A DNA stretch of 64,000 bases from Nymphaea colorata (lineage: Eukaryota; Streptophyta; Magnoliopsida; Nymphaeales; Nymphaeaceae), in NCBI RefSeq assembly GCF_008831285.2, contig NC_045139.1:3634704-3698703 (forward strand), read 5' to 3'. This document shows, one piece after another, positions 1-12,789 of this stretch (positions are counted from its first letter, which is position 1; the number at the start of each line of letters is the position of its first letter). A model generated the notes under the pieces. That model was not told the origin of the DNA. It was given only the letters and a program-made list of their open reading frames with translations, and ran no database searches. A program made the position numbers and the translations under genes.

Positions 1-44
1 CTTAGATCCATGGCTATAAAATGCAACAAATGAGTGTAAGATTC

Positions 45-345
45 GAGTATAAAATTTAACATATTCTTCAACTTCAATGCCTCAACTGAATTCTCTAAAG
101 TGGTGTTTGATTATTTCTGAATTGAAATCACGGATCTAATGTAAATCTAACGTGGCATTGGTTTACTGATATGGTAAAAAAATTGTAATAAAATCCACGA
201 GTCATCAAACTCACAATGCTAGGTGAAACCTCAGATCCACGCTATTAAAACCTTATTTTACTTCTTTGCATTGAGAAAATGATGGAGTTTAAGATCAAAG
301 AGGGAAAGGTCGGATCTGAAATCCATAAAAACTTAGGATTTCAAA
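45..345. repeat. Dispersed MITE-like repeat fragment
   Basis: Bases about 45-170 recur in diverged form at about 13,028-13,150, sharing the stretch around 'cctcaactg...ctctaaagtggtgtttgat'. Bases 280-345 carry the 'ggatctgaaatcc' type motif that is also found at 12.8, 13.45, 24.7 and 44.5-44.8 kb. It looks like a member of a non-autonomous DNA-transposon family. No coding capacity is evident. Confidence 0.5.
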
Positions 346-2118
346 TCTGGGGCTATCAAATGCTCTGTAAGTGCAGAGAGAGCAGGAGAGGACGTCTTGG
401 GTTCAAAACTGAAGTGCTCTCCTCTTTAGACTTTAGAGGTTGCACCTTTTTAATTAGAGAATGAATGTTTTGACTGAAAATCGGAAAAGTGGATCTGGAT
501 CTCCTATATGGATGGTCTGAAAGATCCAAAATTTGAAATACTGATATTTGCTAGCGACAAGATAATGGCAGCAGCCAATCAATATAAATTGATCCAAATA
601 TGATCCAAATCCAATATTAACAACCAAGTTTTTTAAATATATATACCCTTTCCTGATCACAATACAGTTATGTGCTTATAATAAATGATATATATATATA
701 TATATATATATTCTGACATTTGGCACTCTGCAATTGGCCACATTCGAATCGGATGATTCCTGCCGACTTTAATAAACTCCATATGGAAAGCTTCATCAAA
801 GCAAGTATTATTCTTTAATTAATGATCTTTATGATAAAATTAGATGCATAATCTAGATCCGAGTCGTGAGCGGGTCCAACATAAATACTTTTATTTAAGG
901 AAAGCTCTGAATGCTTAACTACGGCGCTAGATTCGGCCTCCCTTGTCCCATTAAGATAATTCATTTCGACAGATCATTTCCAGTGACCCACATGCTTAGG
1001 AGTTAGTGCAACTAAAAAGATTAAAATGGTTCTGATCTTTGAACTGTTTAAAAAATAATAATAATAACTCGGCAACTTTTGAGGAAGCTTTGTCGTTTTA
1101 AAGAATGAAAAAAATGTCGTGTTATCTTATTATTACTTTAATGGCAGATCGCATCCCTAGATGCGACATGGTTACTAGGAAGATTATATTTGCTCGAAAT
1201 AAGCAAAGATGCTCCACACTTTTTCTGTTTTTAATACTTTATATTATATTATTTTATTGAAAAACACTAAAAAAGTGATCAAAATAAGGTCGTTGGATCT
1301 GACACGAATCTGTGCGCCCTTGGATACACCTGAGAGCATCTGCTTTGCCTATGCCTGATTTTGTTTGAATTTCTCATGTTACTAAAAACTACACTACAGT
1401 CATATATTCTGTTTTTTTAATACGACAAAAAACTCACAAAGTTATATTCTTATGCTTATGATGTTTTGTATTGCTTCGATGACATACATGTTACCTTTTT
1501 GAACATGATGTTCAAAGAAAAGTCGCAAATAACGTTTTGAAGTTTTAAACGGTCAAGTTTGACACCAAAAAATGAAAAAAGTGAATAAAACGAAAAAAAA
1601 CGTTAAAAATGTGTTTTTTTGTGATTAATGTTTTTTTAAATTTTAAACCTACCATTTAATTAATTTTTTTTTTTAAAAAAACGTGTTTTCTGTGACTTTT
1701 CTTCTGCAAAATGGAAAGTCCACAAGTAGATGTCAGATGATGACATGTATACATGGCAACTTGGGTTCTCCACAATGAGTCTGTGTTCCTTGGCTCATTT
1801 CTGACAATATGCTGAGAAGATCCTTATACAAGCAGTTTTTGACATCTTAATTTCCCTTCCTTGCCTGGTACGCCTTTGTAACTTCTTTGCTGGGTTTCTG
1901 TTTCTATGATAAAGGAAGACGGCTGCCTGCATGTTGTTCAAATATTTCAGTAACATTCCTTTTGGGTTTTTGGAGATCCGGTAATCCAGGACTTACAAGA
2001 ATTGGAAAGACTTGTTCGTCACGCAATTAGAGAAACTTAGCCGTTCCATTTTCCTCCATATCAGGAGTTAGAAGTACCTTTCCATGTCTGGTATGAGCCT
2101 CTCAAAGTTAGATCTATT

Positions 2119-2149
<31 letters not shown>

Positions 2150-2390
2150 AGAAAATATGGTAGCTGTAAGCACCAAATTATAAGTTGATTCAATCCAAAA
2201 CAGACTCAATTTATGGGTACTCCAAATACAACTAAACACTAAGGGCCAAAACAATGTAGATGTTTTTGAAATGTGGAGAAAACTATAAGGACAATAATTG
2301 AAGAATAATAAAGTTGCTTATTTATGGGTATTATGATCCACCGCTTGGCATGAGCCCGAAACTCACTGTTCCCTTTGCCTCTAGGGTTTT
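346..2390. other. Non-genic AT-rich stretch
   Basis: No coding region is recognised on either strand. It contains a (TA)n run near 687-712 and a (CT)n run near 2121-2149. At 1400-1700 there is a very A/T-rich 'cgaaaaaaacg' type stretch resembling the one at 43.2-43.55 kb. Confidence 0.6.
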
Positions 2391-2549
2391 GAGCTGCATC
2401 GGCGTCGACAATAGCAATGTCACACTGTTAACTTAGGCACCGTATTTGTCTTATCACTTAAGACACGTAGGTTTAATGCCCACGAGTACGGAACTAGAAA
2501 TGCACCTTCTCACATGCTCCCAACCTAACCAATTATACCATGTCCCTTT
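2390..2549 (-). mobile_element. tRNA-derived SINE-like element
   Basis: Read on the minus strand, the element begins near 2549 with a pol III box A ('tggtataattggttagg', 2540-2524). A box B-like motif follows ('ctagttccgtactcg', 2497-2483) at the spacing expected of a tRNA head. This arrangement is typical of plant SINEs. A non-tRNA body of uncertain length runs on towards about 2390. Box B is imperfect and I could not define flanking target duplications. A decayed tRNA-like sequence is the alternative. Confidence 0.55.
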
Positions 2550-2559
2550 CAAAGGGAAA

Positions 2560-3870
2560 AAAAGTTATTTGGACAAAGATGAAAATGCCTTTAAAAATAA
2601 GATCAAATTTGATCAACAAAAGAAATAAAACGCCCCCTTCCCCCTGTTATAGTTCCAAAAGACCTCCTACCAATGGCAATAGTTTAAATCTAATGATTCT
2701 AAAGCAAGTTACTGGACCCAAAAGCAACCTCTTTCTAAAACCAAATTGTTAGCCACCATTCACATTTACAATTCATCTGAAAATTTTACAAAAGTACACT
2801 CCAGTTCAATGAAATGTGAAGCACATGCTTAGGTTTTGGTTTATTTTATTTAACTGCCTAAGTTACAAAGGAAACAAGCAGTTAAATGAAAGAAATCTGA
2901 ACTTAATTGCACATTTTTGTTTGTTGTTTGTTTTTTTTTGTGTATATATCACCATAAACTTGAGCATGTTTTTGTAGTAGTTTCTTTTATATGTGGCACT
3001 TTATAAGTTGCTATCAGGTGTACTGAATTTATAAAGCCCATAATTTTCATCTAGTGCTTATATATGTGCCTATATGTGTGTGTGTGAGAGAGAGAGAGAA
3101 AGAGAGAGATAGCCGATAAAATGGGAATCAATACCAAAATTTGGGGATAAGAAGTCCCTCAGTTACAATAACAAACGCAAAAGATAAGCAAAAAACGAAA
3201 TATACAATACAATGTACAATAAAACAAAATAAGAGGGGTGGAGAGGAAATGAGAAGACAAAACTACACAATTATCTAACCGCAGACGAAAGACGACGTGG
3301 CAGCCGAATGGCAAACTGTACATCCCCTGCACATGCCTTGGATTCGGATTCCTTGTACATGCATGTCTCACGCAAGACAAAAGCTTAGAAGCAATGGCCG
3401 CCATCGTTTCACATATTTGCAATGCCTGACATGGCGTCCCCCATTTTCAAACACTACCCAACACTTTTAAAGGAGAAGTTGGATGAAAATTATGGTTTCC
3501 AGAAAATGACGCCACTTTGGTTTCTAGTCAAGCTGAGCGAAAGCCCACCAGCTCCCAGTTTTAGACCCAAATTATTTTTGAATTTTTAATCCCACCTGAA
3601 AACTCTTTTGATACGATGGATTCATTTGAACATTTTACTACTAGAAGCGAAGTTTCCTGGTAATTGGGCTCCTTGGTTGGAAAGTGAGTAGTGTGCGCCA
3701 TTAGGTGTATGCTAGAGAGATATATGTTCCCAACCTACAATATGAAAATAAAGCTTTTCATATGTTGCACTTACAAGTGAAGGAGGGATGCATGTTAGTC
3801 TAACACATCTTGATAACACGTCAATCTATGTCACAAGGGTGTAAGGTATAAGGGAAAATGAAAGCATGGT
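2560..3870. other. Non-genic stretch
   Basis: No gene recognised. A (GA)n run lies near 3083-3113. Open frames here are short and show no codon bias or motif. Confidence 0.5.
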
Positions 3871-3874
3871 GAAG

Positions 3875-3875
<1 letters not shown>

Positions 3876-3956
<81 letters not shown>
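3876..3956. repeat. (AT)n microsatellite
   Basis: About 80 bases of near-perfect AT dinucleotide repeat, interrupted once by a G near 3930. It marks the left edge of the tandem array that follows. Confidence 0.9.
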
Positions 3957-3961
<5 letters not shown>

Positions 3962-5982
3962 GAAAGTAAAAAAGCGGCGAATGATCGACATAATAAGGGA
4001 TGAGCCTATGCTCCAGCATATTGGAAAATAATGAAAGAGTAAAAAAACGGCGAATGATCGACATGATAAGGAAGACGATAAAATGGAGACAAAGTAAAGA
4101 CGAAACAAAAACAAATATTTATAAGCATAGTAGGACATGAAAAAAGAGAAGTTGTTTACACAAGTGTACGACCCCCTAGTGACGCAGCCTCACGTCGAAA
4201 ATCACAGATAACTGTTATCCTTTTAGACATAACTTTTTCCTTTCGATCAAACAAAAAAAAGAACGGATTCTTCGAAAACAAACCAAACACTATCAAACAT
4301 ATCTGACACAAACAAAAATTTGATTGTAATAGCATGGGGAAGAGAAAGAGCATTGCCAGTAGGTAAACTGACATAAAGGGAAGAGAGAGAAACAAGGGGA
4401 GAGAGAAGGAGGGTGGTACCATAATGGTATGTTAGGTCCTTCACTTGGCCTGTCCACATTCACTGTGCTTGAACTATTGATATTCAATATGCTTGACTCT
4501 TCCAGATTAGCTTGAACTATTGATATTCAATATGCTTGACTCTTCTAGATTATCTCTCTTAAATTCTAATATTTTGGCGAAGTGCTTTAGAAGCATGATA
4601 GCTAACTCAAAAATAAAACAATACCAAGTATTACCTAGACCCAATAACGCAAAACCAAGTAATAAAACAACACATGCAAATTTAATAAAGAAAACCTAAC
4701 TTTCATAAAAAAATAGGTTCCTTAAATAGTAAAAAACAGAAAACAGTTAGGAAACATATCCAACTGAGTACAAAGACAAAACAAAAGGGAATGGAATGAA
4801 ATACCATTGCAGACTTGTGAAAAAGGATGAGCCTATGCTCCAGCTTCTTGGAAAAGAATAGAAGACAAAAAAAATGTTGAAATATCGACATGACAAGGAA
4901 GACGATAAAATAGAAACAAAGTAAATATTTATAAGGATGATAGGACATGAAGAAAGAGAAGTTGTTTCACATGATAAGGAAGACAGTGAAATGGAAACAA
5001 AGTAAAGATGAAACAAGAAAAAATATTTATAAGGATGGTAGGATAAGAAAAAAAAGAAGTTTACACAAGTGTACGACCACGTCATGACGTAGCGTCACGT
5101 TGAGAATCACAAATAACTGTTTTCCTTTTGGACATAAGTTTTTTTTTTTTGATAAAAAAAAGAACGGATTCTTTGAAAACAAACCAAACACTATCAAATA
5201 TAATTTGACACAAACAAAAATTAAATTGTAATTGCATAAGACAGTGAGACATGTAAGGGGAGAGAGAAAAATAAGGGCAGACATAAGGAAGGCGGTACTG
5301 TAACGATGTGTTAGGTTCGTCACTTGGCCTATTGATATTCACTGTGATTGAACTGTTGATATTCACTATGGGTGACTCTTCTAGATTATCTTCTTTAAAT
5401 ATTAATATTTTGGCAAAGTGCTCAAAAAGCACGATAGCTAACTTAAAAGTCAAACAATACCAAGTATTACCTAGACCCAATAACGCAAAACAAAGTAATA
5501 GAACAACACACACAAATTTCATAAAGAAAATCTAACTTTTCATCAAAAATAGGTTTTTTAAAATAAAAAATCACTAAATAGTAAAAAAACTGAAAACAAT
5601 TGAGAAACATATCCGACAGCGTACAATGACAAAAATAAGGGAATAGAATGGAAATGGAGTACCATTGCATACTTTTGAACAAGGATGAACCCATGCTCAA
5701 ACGTCTTCGAAAATAATGGAAAAGCAAAAAAAATGGTGAATGATCAACATGATAAAGAAGACGATGAAATGGAAACAAAGTAAAGATGAAACAAAAAAGA
5801 AATATTTATAAAGAGTTGGATAGAAAAAAAAAGAAGTTGTTTACACAAGTATACGACCGTGGCCACATTCTAAAACAAAACAAAACTAAACCAAAACGAA
5901 CTCGCCATAATGGCTGGCCGTCCGATACCTCATCACTTGACGGCACTTCGTATTCATCCTGTACTCCTCTCAGTTCATTTGC

Positions 5983-6744
5983 TTATACGAGAAAATTGGA
6001 CCAATGTTCACAAAAGTAGAGACAAAACTCCACGAGAACTTTGAACCACTGTCGACAAAAGCAGAGACAAAACTTGACACTGAAGATAGACCATGAGTCA
6101 AGACAATTTTCTGCTATTAGAACCACCATCCAAAAAGCAAGTGCAAATTTCAGAATGAAAACACAACATCTCAAAGAAATAGGAAAAGCGAAAATCCTAG
6201 GCACAGAAGAAAATGCCCTGCAGATGGTGGCCAAAACAAGAAGAATCCGTTTAGCCATATTCCAAGAAAGAGGAAACACCTGAAGAACGATAAGATGACT
6301 CCATAATACCAGTCTGTCGAGAAACATCATTCGCTTCAGAAAAGGCACGTAGAAGATTGAGCGTACAGAACCAAGCAACCTCTTCAAACACGATAAAAGG
6401 ATAGAACAAGTTGAAAAAGTTCAGAATTAACTGAAGTGAGGAAAGCCCTACCTGAACTCTCAGAAAGGAAGCTCCTTACGGAAACTGCAAATGAATGGGC
6501 CGAAAAACACAAAGCCTGAAAGAAATCGACAATCAACGGACATAAGCAAAGACCAGCTCCAACAAACTAAAAGATCAATAAAATTACCATGAAGGCAATC
6601 AGTTGGTAAGGAAGAGCTCAAACAAGAACAAAGGACGTAATCGCCGTGAATAAAACTAGCAAAAAACGACGAACATGCAAAGATAAAAAGGCACAGAACA
6701 ACATAACAACATGATATATATATAGAGGGAGAAGAGGGTGCCAA
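5983..6744 (-). pseudogene. Small multi-pass membrane protein remnant (array unit 1)
   Basis: Two overlapping minus-strand frames, about 6744-6460 and 6387-5983, encode highly hydrophobic peptides. One carries the segment around SLRCCVFILKFALAFWMVVL, with predicted membrane spans. The DNA of the second frame aligns with the plus-strand frame at 11.87-12.05 kb: both start 'caccatct' and run through a hydrophobic stretch ending in VVLIA or IVLIG. I read this as a decayed member of a small membrane-protein family. Continuous coding would need a frame change between the two parts, so it is called a pseudogene. I do not recognise the family. The hydrophobicity could partly be an artefact of T-rich minus-strand DNA, but the alignment with three other loci argues against pure chance. 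Confidence 0.4.
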
Positions 6745-7474
6745 AAGTCACCATTACCGAATCAAAAAAGATGATCGTAGAGCAAATTATTTAAGAAAAA
6801 AAGAAGAAAACCCAGCCAATAAAACAAAATATAGATAACTACGTGCTTAATTTTCGAAAACAATTGTAAATGATGTATGTATTTTGTGATTTATCAAAAC
6901 AATTGAAAATATTAAAGAAGTATCTCCTAGATCCAATAACGCAAAACCAATTAATAATAGAGCACATGCAAATTTCATAAAGAAAACCAAACTTTTGATC
7001 AAAAAATTGGTTCTTTAAATGAAAAAGATGTCGTCAGCACCCCATCTTTTCTCGGTATAGAGCTACACACTTTTTAAATAGTAAAAAAACTGAAAACATA
7101 TGGGTAACATATCCGACTGAGTACAAAGACAAAAATAAGGGAATAGAATGGTGTACCATTGCATATTTCTAAACAAGGATGAGCCTATGTTCCAACGTCT
7201 TCGAAAAAAATGGAAGAGCAAAAAAATAGGTTCTTATAAATATGATAAGGAAGACAATGAAATGGAGACAAAGTAAAGACGAAACAAAAAAGAAATATTT
7301 ATAAAGAGTTGGATAGGAAAAAAAGAAGTTGTTTACACAAGTATACGACCGTGGCCACATTCTAAAACAAAACAAAACTAAACCAAAACAAACTCGCCAT
7401 AATGGCTGGCCGTCCGATACTCCATCACTTGACGGCACTTCGTATTCATCCTGTACTTCTCTCAGTTCATCTGC

Positions 7475-8188
7475 TTATACGAGAAAATTGGACCAATGTT
7501 TACAAAAGTAGAGACAAAACTCCACGAGAACTTTGAACCACTGTCGACAAAAGTGGAGACAAAACTTGACACTGAAGATGGACAATGAGACAAGATAATT
7601 TTCTGCTATTAGAACCACCATCCAAAAAGCGAGTACAAATTTCAGAATGAAAACACAACATCTCAAAGAAATTGGAAAAGCGAAAATCCTAGGCACGGAA
7701 GAAAATGCCCTGCAGATGGTGGCTAAAACAAGAAGAATCCGTTTAGCCATATTCCAAGAATGAGGAAACACCTAAAGAACGATAAGATGACTCCATAATA
7801 CCAGTCTGTCGAGAAACATCATTCGCTTCAGAAAGGGCACGTAGAAGATTGAGCGTACAGAACCAAGCAACCTCTTCAAACACGATAAAAGGATAGAACA
7901 AGTTGAAAAAGTTCAGAATTAACTGAAGTGAGGAAAGCCCTACCTGAACTCTCAGAGAGGAAGCCCCTTACGGAAACTGCAAGTGAATGGGCCAAAGAAC
8001 ACAAAGACCAAAAGAAATCGACAATCAACGGACATAAGCAAAGACCAGCTCCAACAAACGAAAAGATCAATACAATTACCATGAAGGCAATCATTTGGTA
8101 AGGAAGAGCTCAAACAAGAACAAAGGACGTAATCGCCGAGAATAAAACTAGCATAAAACGACGAACATGCAAAGATAAAAAGGCACAT
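7475..8188 (-). pseudogene. Small multi-pass membrane protein remnant (array unit 2)
   Basis: This is the second 1,493-bp copy of the remnant. The frame at 8094-7876 opens with MIAFMVIVLIFSFVGAGL, a plausible membrane segment, and the frame at 7771-7475 repeats the SLRCCVFILKF segment. Small differences from units 1 and 3 are spread over the whole copy, for example in the ENYLVSLSIF part. The two hydrophobic parts are again in different frames, so a single intact protein is not encoded. Confidence 0.4.
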
Positions 8189-8968
8189 AACAACATAACA
8201 ACATGATATATATATAGAGGGAGAAGAGGGTGCGAAAAGTCACCATTATCGAATAAAAAAAGATGATCGTAGAGCAAATTATTTAAGAAAAAAAGAAGAA
8301 AACCCAGCCAATAAAACAAAATATAGATAACTACGTGCTTAATTTTTGAAAACAATTGTAAATGATGTATTTATTTTGTGATTTAACAAAACAATTGAAA
8401 AAATTAAAGAAGTATCTCCTAGACCCAATAACGCAAAACCAATTAATAATAGAACACATGCAAATTTCATACAGAAAACCAAACTTTTGATCAAAAAATT
8501 GGTTCTTTAAATGAAAAAGGTGTCGTCAACACCCCCATCTTTTCTCGGTATAGAGCTACACACTTTTTAAATAGTAAAAAAACTGAAAACATATGGGTAA
8601 CATATCCGACTGAGTACAAAGACAAAAATAAGGGAATAGAATGGTGTACCATTGCATATTTCTAAACAAGGATGAGCCTATGCTCCAACGTCTTTGAAAA
8701 AAATGGAAGAGCAAAAAAATAGGTTCTTATAAATATGATAAGGAAGACAATGAAATGGAGACAAAGTAAAGATGAAACAAAAAAGAAATATTTATAAAGA
8801 GTTGGATAGAAAAAAAAAGAAGTTGTTTACACAAGTATACGACCGTGGCCACATTCTAAAACAAAACAAAACTAAACCAAAACGAACTTGCCATAATGGC
8901 TGGCCGTCCGATACCTCATCACTTGACGGCACTTCGTATTCATCCTGTACTCCTCTCAGTTCATTTGC

Positions 8969-9642
8969 TTATACGAGAAAATTGGACCAATGTTCACAAA
9001 AGTAGAGACAAAACTCCACGAGAACTTTGAACCACTGTCGACAAAAGCAGAGACAAAACTTGACACTGAAGATAGACCATGAGTCAAGACAATTTTCTGC
9101 TATTAGAACCACCATCCAAAAAGCAAGTGGAAATTTCAGAATGAAAACACAACATCTCAAAGAAATAGGAAAAGCGAAAATCCTAGGCACAGAAGAAAAT
9201 GCCCTGCAGATGGTGGCCAAAACAAGAAGAATCCGTTTAGCCATATTCCAAGAAAGAGGAAACACCTGAAGAACGATAAGATGACTCCATAATACCAGTC
9301 TGTCGAGAAACATCATTCGCTTCAGAAAAGGCACGTAGAAGATTGAGCGTACAGAACCAAGCAACCTCTTCAAACACGATAAAAGGATAGAACAAGTTGA
9401 AAAAGTTCAGAATTAACTGAAGTGAGGAAAGCCCTACCTGAACTCTCAGAGAGGAAGCTCCTTACGGAAACTGCAAATGAATGGGCCGAAAAACACAAAG
9501 CCCGAAAGAAATCGACAATCAACGGACATAAGCAAAGACCAGCTCCAACAAACGAAAAGATCAATACAATTACCATGAAGGCAATCAGTTGGTGAGGAAG
9601 AGCCCAAACAAGAACATGGATGCTTGTGAAGTTATCATCCAT
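8969..9642 (-). pseudogene. Small multi-pass membrane protein remnant (array unit 3, truncated)
   Basis: The 134-codon frame at 9373-8969 differs from that of unit 1 by about one residue (P for A in KFALAF). This makes units 1 and 3 closer to each other than either is to unit 2. The unit is broken near 9,615, where repeat R1 begins. The frame at 9642-9370 therefore starts inside R1 and is chimeric. Confidence 0.4.
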
Positions 9643-11317
9643 ATCTTCTTCGATTTTCTCCTCCCCAACAAAGCCTGGCAGTTAAAGATACAAAAGAATC
9701 CAAAGCATCATAAGAACCAGGAAGATCATAGTGGAAGGAAAGTAGAGAGACGTAGGGGAGATGATATACCAAGATCACCGCCACCCATCGATCATCAACC
9801 CTTTCTCTCTCTCTCAATTACTCCCTATTGCTTCACCGGATGTCTCTTTCCTTTTCTTTAATATCACAGAAAGAGTCCATACTTGTACAGAGAGAGAGGG
9901 GGGATGGGATAGAGATAAAAGTAACAGACTTCTTAAAAAAGCTGTTGCACTCCCATTGTGTCGGGTAAAGCTTGGATGTATTTTAGGTTCAGCTTGGGTG
10001 CACCAACAAGAAAATGGTTAATAAAATCAGTTCCTATCATGAACCGTTGCTGATGCCAACAGCCAAAAATTAAAATATTCATTGAAAGGATGGAGATGTA
10101 GCTATAAAATAAAAAAAAAATTGACATCATCTGTCCAGCCGATTCAATTGAATTGTTGATAATGGGCAAAAGAAATTACTATGTTCATGTTAAAAAAAAC
10201 TCGTAAACTATTTAAGAATAACTGAAAATGAGACAAACTTTGAAAACTAAAACAAAAAAAAAAACTGTGTGAAACATTTAGAAATAAATCAAATAAATTT
10301 CCTCCAATTCCATTTTAATGAGTCGATTGAGATCGATTTAATTTACCACATTGGTTGCATGCCTTTCTCTCTCAAACAAAGTCACCATTCTCTCTAGCAT
10401 GCCAACTTACCAACATCTCAAACAGTGAATTGACGCATTTTTCTTTTGCCCTATCAGCAAGTTTTGGTGTTACAAGAACACATTATTATTATGATTATTA
10501 TTATTATTATTATTTGTGTGCAGAAGAAAACAAGAAGGTAGAGGCCGGGCAGACCATAGTTACTGTTTCATGTATTTGCGGTAGATTCTTGATATATTGT
10601 TGCACATAAACATTGTCCCAAATGGGTGCAGTAGTTTTTTTTTGTCATTGTTGCCAGTCACCCCGAAAATGACACTTTTATATTATGTCGTTAACATTAG
10701 AATACATGTTCTCACATTTTATTAGAGAGATATTTTGATAATTTTACATGATGAAATTTTTTCTAAACTGCAATTTTACCAAATAGGGAGAGGGGTCTTC
10801 CATTTAACTAGCAAGGGCATTTTGGTTATTTAAACAACGCATGATCCCACCTTAAAGGCCATATATAGACCACCCTAGAGAATAAGTCAATGACATATAA
10901 CGTCTTAATTAACTTTTAAAGCACTTCAAAAGGTTCCTAAACTTTTGCATGTAATTCTCAACCAGCCTCCTCTTCCTAAAAATTATTAAAATGAAATAAA
11001 ATATATAGTTACGCTTCTCAAACAATTTTTTCTTTCAGAAAAGAATATTGATAAAAAATTGGGGGACAAAACCTTATCTGATAACAAGGGTACCGGGAGA
11101 GTTGACCGTTGTCTCATTTGATAGTAAGAGTTTTCTATTTTTCAAATTTTTGATAAATAATTTTAAGAAATTGATATTTTTGTGCCACTTATTTTTATCT
11201 TATTTAAAGTCAACTTTGGAATTAATAATAGTAATCAGAAAAAAAAAATAAACTAAAGAAGACCACTTTCACACTTATCAGCATCATACTTCCATCCCCA
11301 ATATGATACACTATTAT
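9612..11317. repeat. Repeat R1, copy A (1.7 kb)
   Basis: Nearly identical to 19,967-21,661. It starts at 'gaacatggat' and ends at 'gatacactattat', and includes an (ATT)n tract near 10,480-10,513. In copy B and at 40.4-40.5 kb the sequence continues past this end, so copy A is truncated on the right. Diverged relatives lie at 36.5-36.96, 39.64-40.5 and 57.49-58.46 kb. It contains CT-rich and GA-rich tracts and no frame I would call a gene. Confidence 0.85.
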
Positions 11318-11556
11318 AGAATAGATCAACTAATGATACCCACATTTATTAGGCATAGCAAGAAGTTAATGAATTGATGTTATTGGTTCACGACTCACCA
11401 TTCTACGGGAAGTCCTGACTATGGATGAAGGCCTATATTCCCAATCGGTTCAGATGATAAAAAGTAAAAGACCAAAAAGTACACGCAAAGTCTTAATTTT
11501 TCTATAAATATCTTGCTTTGGCTTATTTGCATTTGCTTGTTGTTGTCGTTTTGGTA

Positions 11557-12117
11557 ATGGCTAATTTTTCATCTGTTGATGCTTTCTTCCATCATCCATC
11601 GTCTCTCTTTATGGTGTGTTTGTGTTGTTCTTTGGTGACTACTTTAATTTTGCTGATGATCATTTGGTTCGGCGGCACTGGGAGTGTGCGTACCATCTTC
11701 AGTTCAGCCAGACAACTTGCAGATCGGTTTCTCCCCTTCTTGTCGTCACTTTTTTTCAAGAAGAAACTGCTTTTCCACAAAGTGACATTACTGTGTTATG
11801 TAATCAATTTTTGTGTGTCTCTTGCTTCTGAGGAAAAGGCTTACCCCATGCTTGTTGTTGTGCACACCATCTTGAAGGCAATGTCTTTTATGCCTGACGT
11901 TATTACACTTAATTTGAGAAGTAGTGTTTTCTTTCTAAAAGTTGCAGTGGCTGTTTTGTTGATTGTGTTGATAGGACTAGGTAATATGCATATGCTATTT
12001 GTGGAGGTTTGTCTCGCCTTTTTAGACCATTGGTCAAAAATTTTGAAATGCCAAGAAAAAGAAAGGGATGCATATGTTATTTGTGGAGCTTTGTCTCGCC
12101 TTTTTAGACACATGTAA
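11557..12117 (+). CDS. Putative small multi-pass membrane protein, family unrecognised
   Basis: This frame has 186 codons from the first ATG at 11,557; the frame is open from 11,518. Predicted membrane segments include one near residues 16-36 (SLFMVCLCCSLVTTLILLMI), one near 90-106 (VTLLCYVINFCVSLA) and a long one near 130-160 (FFLKVAVAVLLIVLIGLG). A TATA-like 'tataaata' lies at 11,503-11,510, about 50 bases upstream. The 3' part aligns in DNA with the minus strand of the array units at 6.1, 7.6 and 9.1 kb. It also shares a D-V-I motif followed by a hydrophobic stretch with the exon at 50.0 kb. Near the end a segment of about 40 bases is duplicated (11,989-12,035 and 12,069-12,113), which may have altered the C-terminus. 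The function is unknown. It may be one exon of a larger gene or a pseudogene. Confidence 0.4.
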   Translation: MANFSSVDAFFHHPSSLFMVCLCCSLVTTLILLMIIWFGGTGSVRTIFSSARQLADRFLPFLSSLFFKKKLLFHKVTLLCYVINFCVSLASEEKAYPMLVVVHTILKAMSFMPDVITLNLRSSVFFLKVAVAVLLIVLIGLGNMHMLFVEVCLAFLDHWSKILKCQEKERDAYVICGALSRLFRHM

Positions 12118-12780
12118 ATTTCATAAAGAAAACCTAACTTATCATCAAAAAATAGGTTCTTTAAATGAAAAAGATGTCGTCAGCACTCTATCTTTTCTCG
12201 GTATGGTAGCAGCGATGGGTCCTTTTCTCTTAAAATATATTTTCAAGAAAAACTTTAGTTTTTGCTGATTCACAAATAAACTTCCCAGCCCACACCAGGG
12301 AAAGTGGGGTGTGAACAATAAGTTCCTAGTCAGGCACTTTTGTTCAGTTGTTTGAGTTGTATGCTGTTTATTTCTTAGTTAATTTCCATTACTGCTTTTA
12401 TCTTCATTTTTTGTATTTACTCTTATCTTCATTTTCTGTATTTACTCTTTCCGACCAGCTTCACCTGACTGCGGGGTTTAGAACCCCAAAGTATTATTTA
12501 CTTCATCAGATCATGTTTCAAATTACCCCTTACTGCATCAGCTTTATACCCAAGGCCCGTTGATCTACATTGGTTCTACCTCACCTCTCCTCTCTTTGAA
12601 GCTACAAGTTATTTTTCTTGCTAAGAGCATGATTTTGTTCATCTTCCTTCATATAAAGGCATTGAAAGAAGAAAATAATGATGCAAATAACTACACGGTA
12701 AGAATCAGATTGTGCTAAGTGCACAAGTTAAAGAAATAGTATCTAATTTAATAAGGGCAGTCACCTGTTAATCTTAGTGT
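12118..12780. other. Array-like segment then non-genic DNA
   Basis: Bases 12,118-12,210 match the inter-gene part of the tandem array at 6,965-7,065 and 8,460-8,560 in the same orientation ('gaaaaagatgtcgtcagcac'). The remainder shows no gene. Confidence 0.5.
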
Positions 12781-12789
12781 GGCCTCAAT

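Larger units (their letters stand above)
3957..9622. repeat. Tandem array of related units
   Basis: The motif around 'gaaacaaagtaaagatgaaac...atatttataa...ttacacaagt.tacgacc' recurs at about 4.07, 4.98, 5.78, 7.28 and 8.77 kb in the same orientation. The first two units are shorter and more diverged; their minus-strand frames share the peptide LIVFGLFSKNPFFFL (near 4.27 and 5.18 kb). The last three are units of 1,493 bp: landmark positions 5786, 7279 and 8772 are exactly 1,493 apart. The third unit is cut at about 9,615 by another repeat. The units contain remnants of a small membrane-protein gene on the minus strand, listed separately. Confidence 0.8.

Noticed and set aside
3821-4138. 105-codon minus-strand frame with alternating Y and I
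   Set aside because: It is the translation of the (AT)n microsatellite.
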